From assembly GCA_019914945.1 (NCBI GenBank), contig CM034113.1, positions 1,612,001-1,676,000 on the forward strand: a stretch of 64,000 nucleotides of DNA. The letters run 5' to 3'. Every line of letters begins with the position of its first letter. Position 1 is the first letter of the stretch. Positions 50,060 through 60,412 of the stretch are shown here, piece by piece. The stretch is from Typha latifolia (lineage: Eukaryota; Streptophyta; Magnoliopsida; Poales; Typhaceae). The notes beneath the pieces were generated by a model. It was not told where the DNA came from and did no database searches. It saw only the letters and a list, made by a program, of their open reading frames with translations. The position numbers were made by a program, and so were the translations under genes.

Positions 50060-52727
50060 ATCTACTACTCCTCGATATCCGCATCCTCTATAATCAGCTC
50101 TGAAATATTTCCACCAAAATGACGGTGAGCACGGGGCCCAGCAAGTAAAATCCAATAATAATCTAAGAATATTATATGATAAATAGAAATACAAACACAC
50201 AACATGTCAGGAAAAATGTACATTATGACTTTTAATAACTTTCATAATTATAGCTCATTTTACATAGAAATCTACACAGAAGTCGAGTCGCAATGATATA
50301 TCTCACAAAGCACCATAAAATCCAGGGGGACTAGTCATCTAGCAGTATTATCGCCCATACATGCCTGGCGACGCTGGATATGATCGGTTGTCTATGGCTA
50401 TCAGACTAAGGACCCCAGTCGTAGGCCCATCAACACCGCTCTAGTAATCATCGCATAGAGCGGAATCATCACATACGGCGGATAAGAGCACACAGCTCGA
50501 TAAACGCCCTGACCCTGCGTCCTCGGGTACCGCTAGAACTATAATCCCTACCTCTTAATCATCTTTTCTAATATCATACTAGTCTCCAACTATGGCAGTG
50601 TAATCACTTGAATGCTCCACCAGCTACCGACCTCAGCTGTAGACCGCTAATATAATACTATATAATACACTCTACCCTTAACCCCTGGTTGAGTGGGTGA
50701 AAGGGGCACTGCCTAGCTGGGACTTGACTAACAATGATACGTGCATGTGGTGCCATGACCTCTATTATTTATTTAACATAATCATCAAAATAATAGGTAT
50801 TATAAACAAGCATAGAGTCTATTATACATGTGCATTAAGCGATAAATAATGCAAGCAAGAATTGACATGTAATTAAATGCAAGTATGAAATGTTATGTAA
50901 TTTTTACAAGTAAGAAAAAACAACATTTAATTAATACAGGTAAGAAATGACATAAGTATGCATTTTTCGTAGACTATTATAGAATTCTACTCGCCTGGAA
51001 TATTTCTGGAATCCGTCTTACTCTCCTAATCAGTCGGCTCTTCTTGAATTTCAAGATCCTTCCCACACAATAATGAATCTAATAATTTATAAATAAAATA
51101 AACATAAGATTAATGAACTTCTAAGACTAACTATCTTATTGTATAAATTAAGTTTGATTTTTTAGGTCCGAATATATTATTTTGTCTTAAAAAAAGGTCA
51201 TTTAGAGTCGTTCACATTGTAAGTGTGAGATAATTGAAAAGACTAATAAATTCAAATACCTATTTTAATTATGTATAATTTCTAATTTTATTAATAACAT
51301 AGTTGAGAAAAATTATAATAATTACAATTTATGTAGCTAACAGAATTTAAGAAAAATAACAAACTAATAATAAATTAGTCTAGAGTTAAAGGTTGGGCTG
51401 GGCTCAAGGCCCAGCAAATTTGGTGAGAGAGAGTAGGCTGCAGTCCTACCTGCAACCCACTAGACTAGAGATAGTGGACTGGGCTCAAGAGCCCAGTCCA
51501 ACAAAGTGAGGAGGTGGGCTGCGGGCCTACCGCAGCCCACCAGGTTCTAAGGCGCTCTAGATTGGGCTCAAGGGCCCAGTCCAACAAGGTGAGATAGTGG
51601 ACTGGGCTCCAAAGCCTAGTCCAACGAGTGAGGAGGGTGGGCTGCGGGCCTACCGCAGCCCACCAAAACTTAAGGGGGTGGACTGGGCTCCAAGCCTAGT
51701 CCACCGAGGCCTTAGAGAAGGTCTGAGGACCTGGGCTGCAGCGCAGCCCACGCCATAGCCCAGAGAGAGAGAGTGCGATGGGGGTTGGGCCAACCCCTAT
51801 CTTCTCCTCGTCTCCTTGCCAGAGAAGAAGAAACAGAGGAGAAAGGGGTGTTGCTTCCGGTGATCCTCATCACCGGCATCCCCTAGCTCCTGCAACTCCT
51901 CCCCAAGTCGACTAGGTCGACTTGGGTGCAAGAGTGATCAGAACCTCCGACCAGTGCAGCCGGAGGGTGAGAGTTGAGGAACTCCATCCCCGACGGCCAT
52001 GGAGCTTCCCGACTCAGTGCTAGGTGGGCTCGAAGCCCATATCTCGAGTACCTACCTCTTCCATGTGAAGAGGTGGGTTAGTCGAGGTTGACGAGCGAGG
52101 CCACCACGTCGGTGGTGGCCACTTGCGCTAAAGAAACCCGGCGGTGGGAGGCGACATGGCATCGCCTCCCTCGCGCTCCGTGGGTACCCAATTCGGGTAC
52201 CCATAGCAAGCGGTTGAAGTGGAGAAACTTTCCGGACCGGTGGGTGGTCGACCCGAGGTCGCTAGCCGTCATATTTCTCTGGGTGAAGGAGACATAAATA
52301 AATTCCTAATTACACATGATTAACTAGGCTATTTTCAAATTAAACTAAAGAGGGGATGGAGGCTAACCCGAGGATCGAGGTGAGGGGTTTTGGTTGGCTG
52401 CTGGCGCTCCGGTGACTCGCTGCCCGCGACGAAAGCTTCGGCGGCTCGGGAGAGAAAAGAGAGGAAGGTAGAACGAGAGAGAGAGGAATTTCGAAGAGTG
52501 AAACCAACCTAGAAGGTGAGGGGGGAGGGGGTTTAAATAGGGTGAGGCGGAGAGGGCAGCGGAGTGGAGTTAGCTCCACGGCGCACTTCTCTCCCATCAC
52601 TCGTAACCAATTGCGAGAGGTGGGGGAGGAGGAAGAAAGGGTCAGCGCACGCGCCAAGCGCGTGTGCTGCGGTTAGAGTGCACGCGCATGGCGCGTGCGC
52701 TGAATTTTTTTTTAAACGGGTGTTACA
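50060..52727. mobile_element. Unrelated DNA inside the gypsy 3' LTR (nested insertion)
   Basis: The 3' LTR matches the 5' LTR only at its two ends (49875 to about 50060, and 52727-52787). The middle is different and far longer. Its right edge reads GGGTGTTACA, so on the minus strand it begins TGTAACACCC, a common LTR start, which suggests a large solo LTR. The left boundary and a target duplication could not be fixed, and some host LTR was lost. Confidence 0.5.
51391..51755. repeat. Hairpin-rich tandem repeat (GGGCTGCGG..CCGCAGCCC)
   Basis: Repeated palindromes: GTGGGCTGCGGG with CCGCAGCCCAC occurs twice, and GACTGGGCTC paired with GAGCCCAGTC-like arms occurs several times, alternating. GC-rich, ending in CTGGGCTGCAGCGCAGCCCA. 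Further palindromes flank it (CCAAGTCGAC/GTCGACTTGG at about 51903-51926, and GCGCACGCGCC/GGCGCGTGCGC around 52642-52702). Confidence 0.75.
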
Positions 52728-53149
52728 GTAACTAACTCGACTTGACTAGACTTGACTCGACTTAACCCATATGGTTGGATTGTAACAATCCACCACGCTT
52801 TTGACACCTTGTCCTCAAGGTGACTGGTCTCTCACGTCTTTGTACTCGTAGAACTTGTTGTGCCAATCATTGGATCCAGGTTTGTCTTTCTCGAGTCAAC
52901 CTAGGAACATGACGTGGGCTGGCTGGCACTTGCATTTATGACTTGGGGTAAATCGATTATCACAGTAAAAATACAAGCCTTTTCTTCAGCGCTCTTCCAA
53001 ATCGTTGGCTACGAAACAACACATGATCATCTGTGGATTAGGCTGAGCAATTGCTGCAGGCTGAGTCAAAGCAGATGCCGTCTCTAGTGGGCCGTGGGTT
53101 GGGCCGTTACTCTTCTCTCCTCCTTACGGATCTGGTTCAGCTGATCCAA

Positions 53150-54930
53150 CTTGGACTCCATCAGAACAGCTAAGGAGAAGGTCTCATCAGAAGTAGTGGG
53201 CCTCAAAGCCTTGACCTCAGCCTGAGCCCACAATGAAGGTACTCTTCAAGGCCGAGTCAGACTAGTTAGTGACTCGGTTGCATATCCGCTCGAACTCCTC
53301 TAGGTAAGGTCGAACTATTGTTGACTAAGTCAGCTTAGTTTACATGGCCTGAAAGTCCTCGTACCTGGTCGGACCGAACCGAGCACAAATTGCATTCGCA
53401 AATCCTGCCAAGACTCGAATGGTTGAGTTCGCTCAACCAACTGGTACCACTTAATCGCCACGTCCTCCAAGTGGAATGAGGCTAGCTGGACCTTCTGGTG
53501 GTCGGGCGTGCCATGGTATGTGAAAAACTGCTCTGCTAGATAGGTCTAGTTTAGCGGGTCTCCTCTAAAGAATTTTGGGAAATCAAGCTTGATGGTCTGA
53601 GCTTGGATCCCAAAATGTGGTCTATTATCGCGGGCAAAGTGACCTCGGGGTCGAGGCTGGTCTCGTTGGTCATAGGCCTATAGGTTCGGCTCAGTTTGAT
53701 GACGCGGGCCCACCAAATCATTCCACCATTCATCCTCGCTCATACTTGTACTCAGGGTCATATTCATGGGTCCCAAACTAGTTCGCATGAGGTGGTCGAC
53801 CCAATTCACGAAAATTTGGCTTGCCTTAAAAATTGTGCACTTCATCACCTTTATTTCAATAAATTTAACCCTAACCCTAGGGCTGAATATGGAATTCGGC
53901 CTAGGGGCGACGCCACATGGTGCATGGGGGCCAGCGGTGGCTAGGTTCGATCGTGGGTCGTCGGTAGTCGACTCCTGGCTTGTCCTTGCGATGGTGGAAT
54001 GGCGACAAGCGGCGGAGGAAGGCTGAACTCTTGCTCGGGCTCGAGCTGGTGCAACGGCGGCCATGATGCATCGCCGATAGGCCCACCAGCCCCCGATGGC
54101 TGTAGAAGGAGCCCGTGGCCCCACTACAAGGGAGTGGCGGCGGTAGAAAGCCGCGGCGGAGCCACCCTGTCGTAGGGGTAGCTTCCCACGATGGTGGCTG
54201 TCGGGTTCAGTCACCTGACGGTCGTCGATGGCTGCTGGCAGTCGGCCCAAGGAAGCTAGCTGCGGCCGTCGGTGGTCGTAGAAGCACCAGACCCGCAGCC
54301 ACCAGCCGCGGGTTTGCTGCAGCATAAACCACTGTCGTTGGCAGCCTTTCGGCCTGTGCTAGCACGAACAGCAGTCGTGTCTCGGGTACTGTTGGTCAAA
54401 GGAAGCGAGTGGATGTGGCGGTTGGTGCCTATGGGGGCTGGATCACCGTTGGTGGGAAGCTAGGGTTTTCGACCCTAGCTCCCACCGTGGGTGGGGAAGA
54501 TGAACCCGCGGCCACTGCTGTAGGTGGTTTCGGCATGGTAGCGACATCTGGGAGGGTCTGTAGGGCCGGAGGAGTCTCCATCGCTGCGGAGGGAGGGGTT
54601 GAGGCCACATTTTGGGTGGCTCATCCCCTCCCTCACGGTTTGGTATTGGTGGCCGCGACTGGCCTGATTTTGCCATGATTTGTGGTACTGGTGGTGCGAG
54701 GTGGCCGTGCTGAGTTAGGAGGGCTATCGCTAAGGCTTGAATAGCCTTTTCCATTCTCTCAGCGGTCTCTGTGATGGATCTAGAGACCTTGTTAGAAAAA
54801 TCTTTAAAAATTGCCTTCGCCTACGCCGGCGGCTTGTCGTCTACTGTTGGTGGTGGTGGTCTTGGTCCTCCATGGTCGATCCCTCTTCGTTGGTCTTGGA
54901 TCGCATGTCAACCATCTTTCGAGGAACGTC
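53150..54930 (-). pseudogene. Degenerate gypsy gag
   Basis: Starts on the minus strand just after the primer-binding site with a MVDMRSK-like opening that meets a stop within 25 codons. Farther on, IKLDFPKFFRGDPLN and FFTYHGTPDHQKVQLASFHL match plant retrotransposon gag domains. Several stops and frameshifts interrupt it. The zinc knuckle and pol are not seen. Confidence 0.75.
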
Positions 54931-54943
54931 GGCTCTGATACCA
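54931..54943 (-). other. Primer-binding site of the gypsy element
   Basis: GGCTCTGATACCA on the plus strand is the complement of TGGTATCAGAGCC (initiator tRNA-Met). It lies next to the LTR edge at 54945 and fixes the element's orientation as minus. Confidence 0.92.
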
Positions 54944-54944
54944 A

Positions 54945-55490
54945 TGTTACAAACCAAATTTGGATTGATCTGGATGTAAGAAAATTATGAAAATTTAGGT
55001 GGTGGTAGCCTTTTGAGTAGGGTTTTATTGGCTTTAGTTTCATCTAAATCGAAGGTCGGGATGAAAAGTTAAAAATAAAACAGTGGAGATAGGTAAGAAT
55101 ATGCAAAACGGTAAACATCCGACGTTGCGACGGTTGTCGGAGGGTGGTGGACGGCCGTAGGGTAGGGTGGCTGTTGGAGGAAGGTGGTGGCTATGGTTTG
55201 AAAGCGTTGGGGGTTTTACAGCTATAATCTACTTTTAAAAAGATAAAACAATCTAACGGCTACGATAAAAGATAAGGACGAAAATAATAACTCGGCTAAA
55301 CTCAAGTTTCTTCAATGATAATTATCACCACATGTCCACACCTATTTATAGGAGTAAAATTTCTAGCGGATCGGATACACATACGGATTATCCAATTTAT
55401 TTAAAATTTAAAATAATAAGATAAAGCTAAGCAACTAATTTGACTCGACTTGACTTGACTCAACTTAACCCTTATGGTCGGATCGTTATA
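54945..55490 (-). repeat. 5' LTR of the gypsy element
   Basis: Begins TGTTACAAACC on the plus strand and ends CGGATCGTTATA, where other family members have GTAACA, so the end is mutated. It shares GATCTGGAT.TAAGAAAATTAT, GGGATGAAAAGTTAAAAATAAAA and GACGGCCGTAGGGTAGGGTGG with 62391-63067 or 49875-50060. Confidence 0.8.
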
Positions 55491-55580
55491 ATATAATTTC
55501 GACAAGAACTTTTAAGCAACTATTAGCATCTAATAAAATACTTTTGATCACTTCCAAGGATATGGATTGGGAGAATTTGG
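55491..55580 (-). pseudogene. C-terminal tail of a lost type-B RALF-like gene
   Basis: Begins with the ATATA target duplication, then continues the 3' flank broken off at 49874. The stop-proximal block is TTAGCATCTAATAAAATACT, TTTTGATCACTTCCAAGG, GGATTGGGAG. Reverse-complemented, this is the type-B tail of genes 2 and 4 (..PNPCKRS..RC stop) with insertions and substitutions, including four extra bases in the NPC codons. Similarity stops near 55580; the rest of the gene is gone. Confidence 0.75.
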
Positions 55581-56031
55581 TTGAGTATTTGACTAAACTA
55601 GTCATGTTATAATTTTTTTTTACTGAAATAGAATACCTTTTAAAGTTATTACCAAATAGAGTCTAATTCATTATAGCTATAATAAAAATGCTAAACTGAT
55701 CAATTTGATCTATATTTATTAGATTTAAATTCCATATAATTTATGATGATAAATTATAAATCATAGTTTAACGTTTTGGTTTCCCTCCTAGAAAAAATAT
55801 CATGTTTTAAGAGTTTCGGTAGTTTTGGTTTCTGTCAAAATTTCAAAATGTAGCAAAAAAAATTATAAAAAGAGCAGAATATACCATATTTAAAAAAGTG
55901 TACTGCCCATTGACTTCTTTTATTTGCCATTTGATTTCCAAAAGCCACCCCGAGTAGGATTTTATTGGAATTAAGGATACTACACGAAAAGAGAGGAGAG
56001 TAAATAAAATTATAACAAGCACTTGATGCTA
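55581..56031. other. Spacer and 3' flank of cluster gene 2
   Basis: From about 55715 it matches the 3' flanks of genes 3 and 4 and the relic (AATTTATGATGATAAATTATA, GCCATTTGATTTCCAAAAGCC, GGAATTAAGGATACTACACG), so the whole gene unit with its flank was duplicated. Confidence 0.6.
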
Positions 56032-56403
56032 CTAGCATCTATATACTGCTGATCTCTTGCAAGGATTGGGAGTATACCGCTCACCCTTTGGAGGACACGA
56101 ACCACCGCAAGCTGGTCGGTCTGCATTACCTGTGTTTCCTATTTGAGTCGTGCTGCCTTTTAGTATCCTCCTGTGGATCTCCAGATCAAATGGCAACTCC
56201 ATCTCAACCACCTCTTCCACCGCCGTCCTCATTGCCGCCGCCGCACACTCTCCGTCGGTCCCGTTGCACGCGCCGGACTGCGTGATCTTGGCCGCCGCCA
56301 CCATCACCGCAGCAGCGGCCGAGCCGGCGACGATGTTATTGAGGAGGAGCAGGACGACGGAGAGTAGGAGAGATAGAGGTCTAAGCTTGTTAGCCTTCTC
56401 CAT
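56032..56403 (-). CDS. RALF-like cluster gene 2 (type-B C-terminus)
   Basis: Single exon, 123 aa. Signal peptide about 1-27, an alanine-rich stretch, CNGTDGEC (cysteines 46 and 53), VEEVVEMELPFDL, dibasic HRRILKG (78-79), then a mature region with cysteines 99, 103, 115 and 123: RPACGGSCP, then RYTPNPCKRSAVYRC (type B, C-x7-C). The central mature segment (GNTGNADRPACGGSCP) is of the same kind as gene 1, while the tail and the promoter (TTACTTAGCTGCTGTAGC, TTCTTTTACGTTCATTG) are of the same kind as gene 4. No YISY motif. Secretion is predicted; the receptor is unknown. Confidence 0.82.
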   Translation of the reverse strand: MEKANKLRPLSLLLSVVLLLLNNIVAGSAAAAVMVAAAKITQSGACNGTDGECAAAAMRTAVEEVVEMELPFDLEIHRRILKGSTTQIGNTGNADRPACGGSCPPKGERYTPNPCKRSAVYRC

Positions 56404-56577
56404 CGATCTTTAGTTACTTAGCTGCTGTAGCTATTCTTAATTGTTGGTTCTTTTACGTTCATTGATGCTTGTTATATAGCTACGAAAAGGAAAAGGCTTG
56501 GAGTCGATGATCATTATGCATGACATTGATGTGGATGGAAGACCGACAACCATCACATGAAGGTATTCGATGTAGTC

Positions 56578-56625
<48 letters not shown>
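56578..56625. repeat. (AAT)16 microsatellite
   Basis: Sixteen perfect AAT units about 175 bp upstream of the start codon of cluster gene 2. Confidence 0.98.
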
Positions 56626-56628
<3 letters not shown>

Positions 56629-57035
56629 AATCAAAAGACAATATATAACTTTATGAAAATAAATATCAGAATAATTTTATCTGAAACCTCTACTGTAAAC
56701 AATAATAAGACTATAAAATTTTGTTTAATTCTAGATAAAACTATAGGACTAATGATCACTTTAGAAGAAAAGAAAGCTCTTTATTCTCTGAGAGGGTGCT
56801 TTTTTTTTCTCTTTTTTTTATTTATCTTTTTTTTTTATTATTATTTTTAAATTCGCACTAACGCTTTCTTTTTCTCTGTTACCAGCATAGCCTTTATTTT
56901 GATTCACTCTTGGTGAGACCCATACACCAACAATGTTTTTAATGTTGAATGTAATTATCCATTAACTCGAGGTTAATGCAACACTCCAATGTGAAATACT
57001 TATAATTCTATTTTGGGAATGATTAAATTTATAAA

Positions 57036-57171
57036 ATTTTGCATATAAAACTCTATATTTTAACAAAATTATGGTTTAAATCATACATTTTCACTATTTA
57101 TAAATCGAGCCTTATGATTTAGTAAATATGTATATAAAATATCCTGGGTTAGATTTCAACTAACACCGTTT
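57036..57171. repeat. Half copy of the 58674-59099 MITE
   Basis: Aligns in order with the left arm of the MITE: TATTTTCACTA-like block, AAAT.GAGCC, GATTTAG, ATATGTAT, TTAGATTT.AACTAACACC. The right half is missing. Confidence 0.65.
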
Positions 57172-57334
57172 AAGTAGATGAGAATATTCTATTCAAATCT
57201 ACAGGAATCGAGACGAGATGAGAAGAGTGCTTAGGTAATGACCCCATCACTTTAATAGGACTTGATGCTTGAATGGAAGAACAATAGCGTGGAGAGCCCG
57301 TGGATGAATAAGAGGTTGCAAGGCTTTCTAGATC

Positions 57335-58190
57335 TCACCATCGAGAAAAGGATCCTCCCTTGTTCGAGCCAGTGAAACAGAAAGAGTTGCCTGACTGCAA
57401 TGAGGCTGAGAGGTCAAGGAAGTTGGGTTGTAGCATGGAGAGTAATCGGTCGTGCAACTGGGGAGGATATTCAAGCCTTTTTGTTAGCCGCAAGAGATAA
57501 TTGAAAGCTGCAATCGGCAAAGGCATGTCCAATATGTCCACAGAAAGTACATAAACGCGATAGCCGCTCGTACCTCAGAGAAATAGTGATTTCGACACCA
57601 TTAACCAGCTTGGTTAGCGTAGATCTATCAAGAGGGTTGGTAATATCAACCACAATGCAAACCTTTATAAACTTCGTCTAGGAAGAAACATTATTTGGAT
57701 TGTCCTCACTCCAAAAGTCTTTGGGCAACAGTGAGTTTAGCCGAGGAGATCGACATATAATTCGAAGGTAGCCCATGAATTTGAACCTAGAAGTGCAAGT
57801 GGAGAAATCCCACACCTCTACTTTCGATTGAGGGAGGAAGGGTGCAAACACAAAGAAGTCACGGGAGAAGCAGCAAGGACTACTGGCCCAAACCCACCAT
57901 TTGTCATCTTCCGTTGGAAAGGTGGTGGGGAAGACGTTAGAGTCTATCTCCTCAAAGGAAACTCTTTCCTCTAGCCCCCAAGCCTTGGATAATGTCAGCT
58001 TCAAACCTTGAGAGTTGGCCAATTTAACCAAAATGAGTTTGCCGACCAAACAAGTTTTCGACCTTTTATCAGGGATAATACATTCAGCCAGAAGACAAAT
58101 CTCACAAGGAGCATTTGGGGCAGGAGCAAAGTCGCAAACTTTTTGAACACTTCTTCTGACTCTTCTAGAGGAAAAAGTAAAAGAACTTAG
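57335..58190 (-). pseudogene. LINE-type ORF1 relic (DUF4283 / zinc knuckle)
   Basis: On the minus strand, from about 58160, one frame reads through LVGKLILVKLANSQGLK, SKAWGLEERV, then LPKDFWSEDNPNNVSS, a TAG stop (57678-57680), then TKFIKVCIVVDITNPLDR and YERLSRLCTFCGHIGHAFADC. The last is a CX2CX4HX4C zinc knuckle of the kind that follows DUF4283 in plant LINE ORF1 proteins. After 57471 the frame is lost. No reverse transcriptase follows. The premature stop and frameshift mark it as dead. Confidence 0.75.
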
Positions 58191-58664
58191 AAAGAAACCC
58201 TAGGAAGAGAAGAAACAATTTCACGTCATGCAATCCGAGGCATACAAATAGGACATAGGGTAAAAATGATATGGAGAAAACAAGGGGCGGTGGGAAAAAT
58301 AGGGGGTGAGAGAGGGAAAATTGATGAGGAAATAGGTAATGACTTAATGGCGACAAGACAACAATGGGCAGGTGAGGAAAACGTGGCGATCGGGGGAGAA
58401 AACAAGGAAATATCAGTAGAGTAGGGAGCAGGAACAAAAGGGTGAGAGGGTTGTAGGAAGGCGAGGGAGAGAGAGAGGAGGCCGACGGAAGACTGGTTTT
58501 GGCTAGGGGAAAACCTAGGCGGCGCTAGGGTTGTCGGTCACTTGAGGATGTATTGCTCATGTTAGGAGAACTTAATGCTATGCTACACAACATATTTACA
58601 TATGGCCATTAATAGGAAAAAAAAACAATTATAAAGAATAGACGTCGTTAATAAACAGTATTTA
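58191..58664. other. Purine-rich spacer between LINE relic and MITE
   Basis: The plus strand is rich in GGGAGA and AGGAAA words up to about 58540, with no coherent frame on either strand. It may be leader sequence of the LINE. Confidence 0.4.
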
Positions 58665-58673
58665 TAGTAATTA
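58665..58673. repeat. 9-bp target duplication, left
   Basis: TAGTAATTA, repeated exactly at 59100-59108. Confidence 0.85.
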
Positions 58674-59099
58674 GGGAAATTTGTATAACACCCTTCTTTA
58701 TAATATAACTATGGTTTACACCCTATATTTTCACTAGTTACAAATTGAGCCATCTAATTTAGCGAATATGTATGAAATACACCTTGGATTAGATTTAAAC
58801 TAACACCATTAGAATATTTCATTAAGTAGAGATATTTTATTTTTAAATAACTAAAATACCTTTATTTTTAAAATGACTAAGATGCCCTTGGTATGACTTG
58901 GTTGGGAGTATTTTTGTAATTTTATTAGTTTACTTAACTTAACTCAGAGATTTGATTAAGTTTAACTAATTGATCTAACGGCAGAGTGCTTTCTGCACAT
59001 ATTTACTAAATCATAGTGCTCGATTAGTAAAAAGTGAAAATATAGGGTGTAAACTATAATTGGATTATAGGAGGACAGGGTGTTATATGCAAATTTTTC
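58674..59099. mobile_element. Mutator-like MITE, 426 bp
   Basis: Terminal inverted repeats of about 110 bp: the left starts GGGAAATTTGTATAACACC, and the right, reverse-complemented, starts GAAAAATTTGCATATAACACC. Both continue through GTTTACACCCTATATTTTCAC and an AAATATGT-type block. It is flanked by identical 9-bp duplications, the length typical of Mutator-like elements. It encodes nothing. Confidence 0.85.
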
Positions 59100-59108
59100 T
59101 AGTAATTA
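59100..59108. repeat. 9-bp target duplication, right
   Basis: TAGTAATTA, matching 58665-58673. Confidence 0.85.
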
Positions 59109-59585
59109 TCATGCAAGGTTTTAATAAATTTATGTTTAACGAGGCTCCATTATTGAGAGTTAGATTCAATATTACCTAATAGAAGCCATTTATAGGGGCA
59201 ATTAGGAGAAATAAATGCTGATTAGTAATGGAAAGAGATACAAATTAAGTAATCAATGCTAATTTCGAACCTAAAGCTCAATCAATTATCTTACCGTCTA
59301 ATGGACTGCTCCAACTGGATACCATCATTTTTTGTTCCGTTATCAAGTCCTAATTAATATTTCATATTTGGATTGGCTGATCCTGATTTTTTCGACTAAT
59401 TTTTCAAACCATGCATGTTATAAAGTACTGCATGTCTATGGTTGTGTGTAAGATTAAATTAATTTGTATCAATTTACCTATTTATAATCTAAACCAGCAT
59501 GAAAGATTGAATGGCTCTTAATAAAACCATCAAATCACTAGAATGCCATTGTAATATAGTTTGAACAACCATGAATAAAAGAGGG
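59109..59585. other. Intergenic spacer
   Basis: AT-rich; no gene or recognisable repeat seen. Confidence 0.4.
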
Positions 59586-60412
59586 TGATAGTATTACGAA
59601 CCGGCTTGATTCAATTTGTAACGGTTGAGATTCTGGACAAAATTTGGGATTCGTGAGTGGAAGTACGGATTTCTAGGTATAGGATGAACGTGATGATGGA
59701 GTGGAGGCCGAATAGTTGATGAATGTGGCTCAACAATAGATGATGGTGGTGGTGATTTGCGGATGCAGATGCGATAGATGGATAAAGACCATGATTGGCC
59801 TATAACTGTGGTAAAAATCGTACGAGAGATAGAGACGGTTAAGATAGAGAAACGAAGGGGGAGAAGTAAGCCTACCTTATGGGACTAGGGGATCAACGAA
59901 AGAGGGAGATTAGAAGAAACTAGAGGAGACCGTGCCAACGGAAGAGGTGGTGCTGGTTGGTAACGGAGGTGGAGGGAGATGTAGAGGCTGGGAGCTTAGT
60001 TGAGAGAGATGCCATGGCAAAAGCCAGTTAATCTTTCATTCTAAACATGCTTAAGATACAAGTCATAAGGCCATATTTATAGATATTAAATCAAAAAGTC
60101 CTAAACAAATATAACTAAGCCAATCTTCATTATCTTCTCGGATTAACCCTTCGTTTTGCAGCACATAGATTTTGAATCTGAAAAATTTATGAATAGAAAA
60201 ATTGTAGATCCGGAGGTTTGCGATCTTATCCAACTAATTATCCAACTGTAGAATATTCTACGAATATTTTTCTAAAACTACGTTTAGTTTAGATTTAGCT
60301 AATTAAATAAAATCCTAACATACTAAGGCTCTAGTTAAACCAAATAAGATAATTAGACTCAATTCATTGAGCTTATTGTCTTTCAAGATAATCTGATTTA
60401 GTCCGAATCACA
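59586..60412 (-). mobile_element. Solo LTR, same family as 9290-10797
   Basis: Reverse-complemented, it begins TGTGATTCGGACTAAATCAG and contains TATGTTAGGATTTTATTTAA, AATATTCTACAG, GAAGGGTTAATC, and near its end TCAAGCCGGTTCGTAA, all present in the LTRs at 9290-9883 or 10425-10797. No internal region adjoins it and the outer end is mutated, so no target duplication was found. Confidence 0.75.

Larger units (their letters stand above)
49875..55490 (-). mobile_element. Ty3/gypsy LTR retrotransposon, decayed, minus orientation
   Basis: Reading on the minus strand: 5' LTR (55490-54945), primer-binding site (54943-54931), degenerate gag (about 54930-53150), then a 3' LTR that starts at 52787 and ends at 49875. 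The 3' LTR is enlarged to 2.9 kb by unrelated DNA. LTR ends pair as TGTTACA..TGTAACA variants, and the element is bounded by ATATA on both sides. The sequence before the 3' LTR includes CACCTTGAGGACAAGGTGTC and a purine-rich GTGGTGGAT tract, the usual end of plant gypsy polyproteins. No protease, reverse transcriptase or integrase is recognised, so the copy is non-autonomous. It splits the 3' flank of a RALF-like relic. Confidence 0.85.
56404..57334. other. Promoter of gene 2, AAT microsatellite and a half MITE
   Basis: 56404-56500 matches the gene 4 promoter. The remainder is AT-rich, with the repeat features listed separately. No gene is seen. Confidence 0.5.

Noticed and set aside
52078..52657. 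GC-rich open frames near the right end of the nested insertion
   Set aside because: No recognisable domain; likely LTR sequence with CpG-rich palindromes.
53678..54325. 215-aa minus-strand open frame within the gypsy element
   Set aside because: Overlaps the gag remnant in changing frames and has low-complexity arginine/alanine-rich text; treated as part of the decayed gag.
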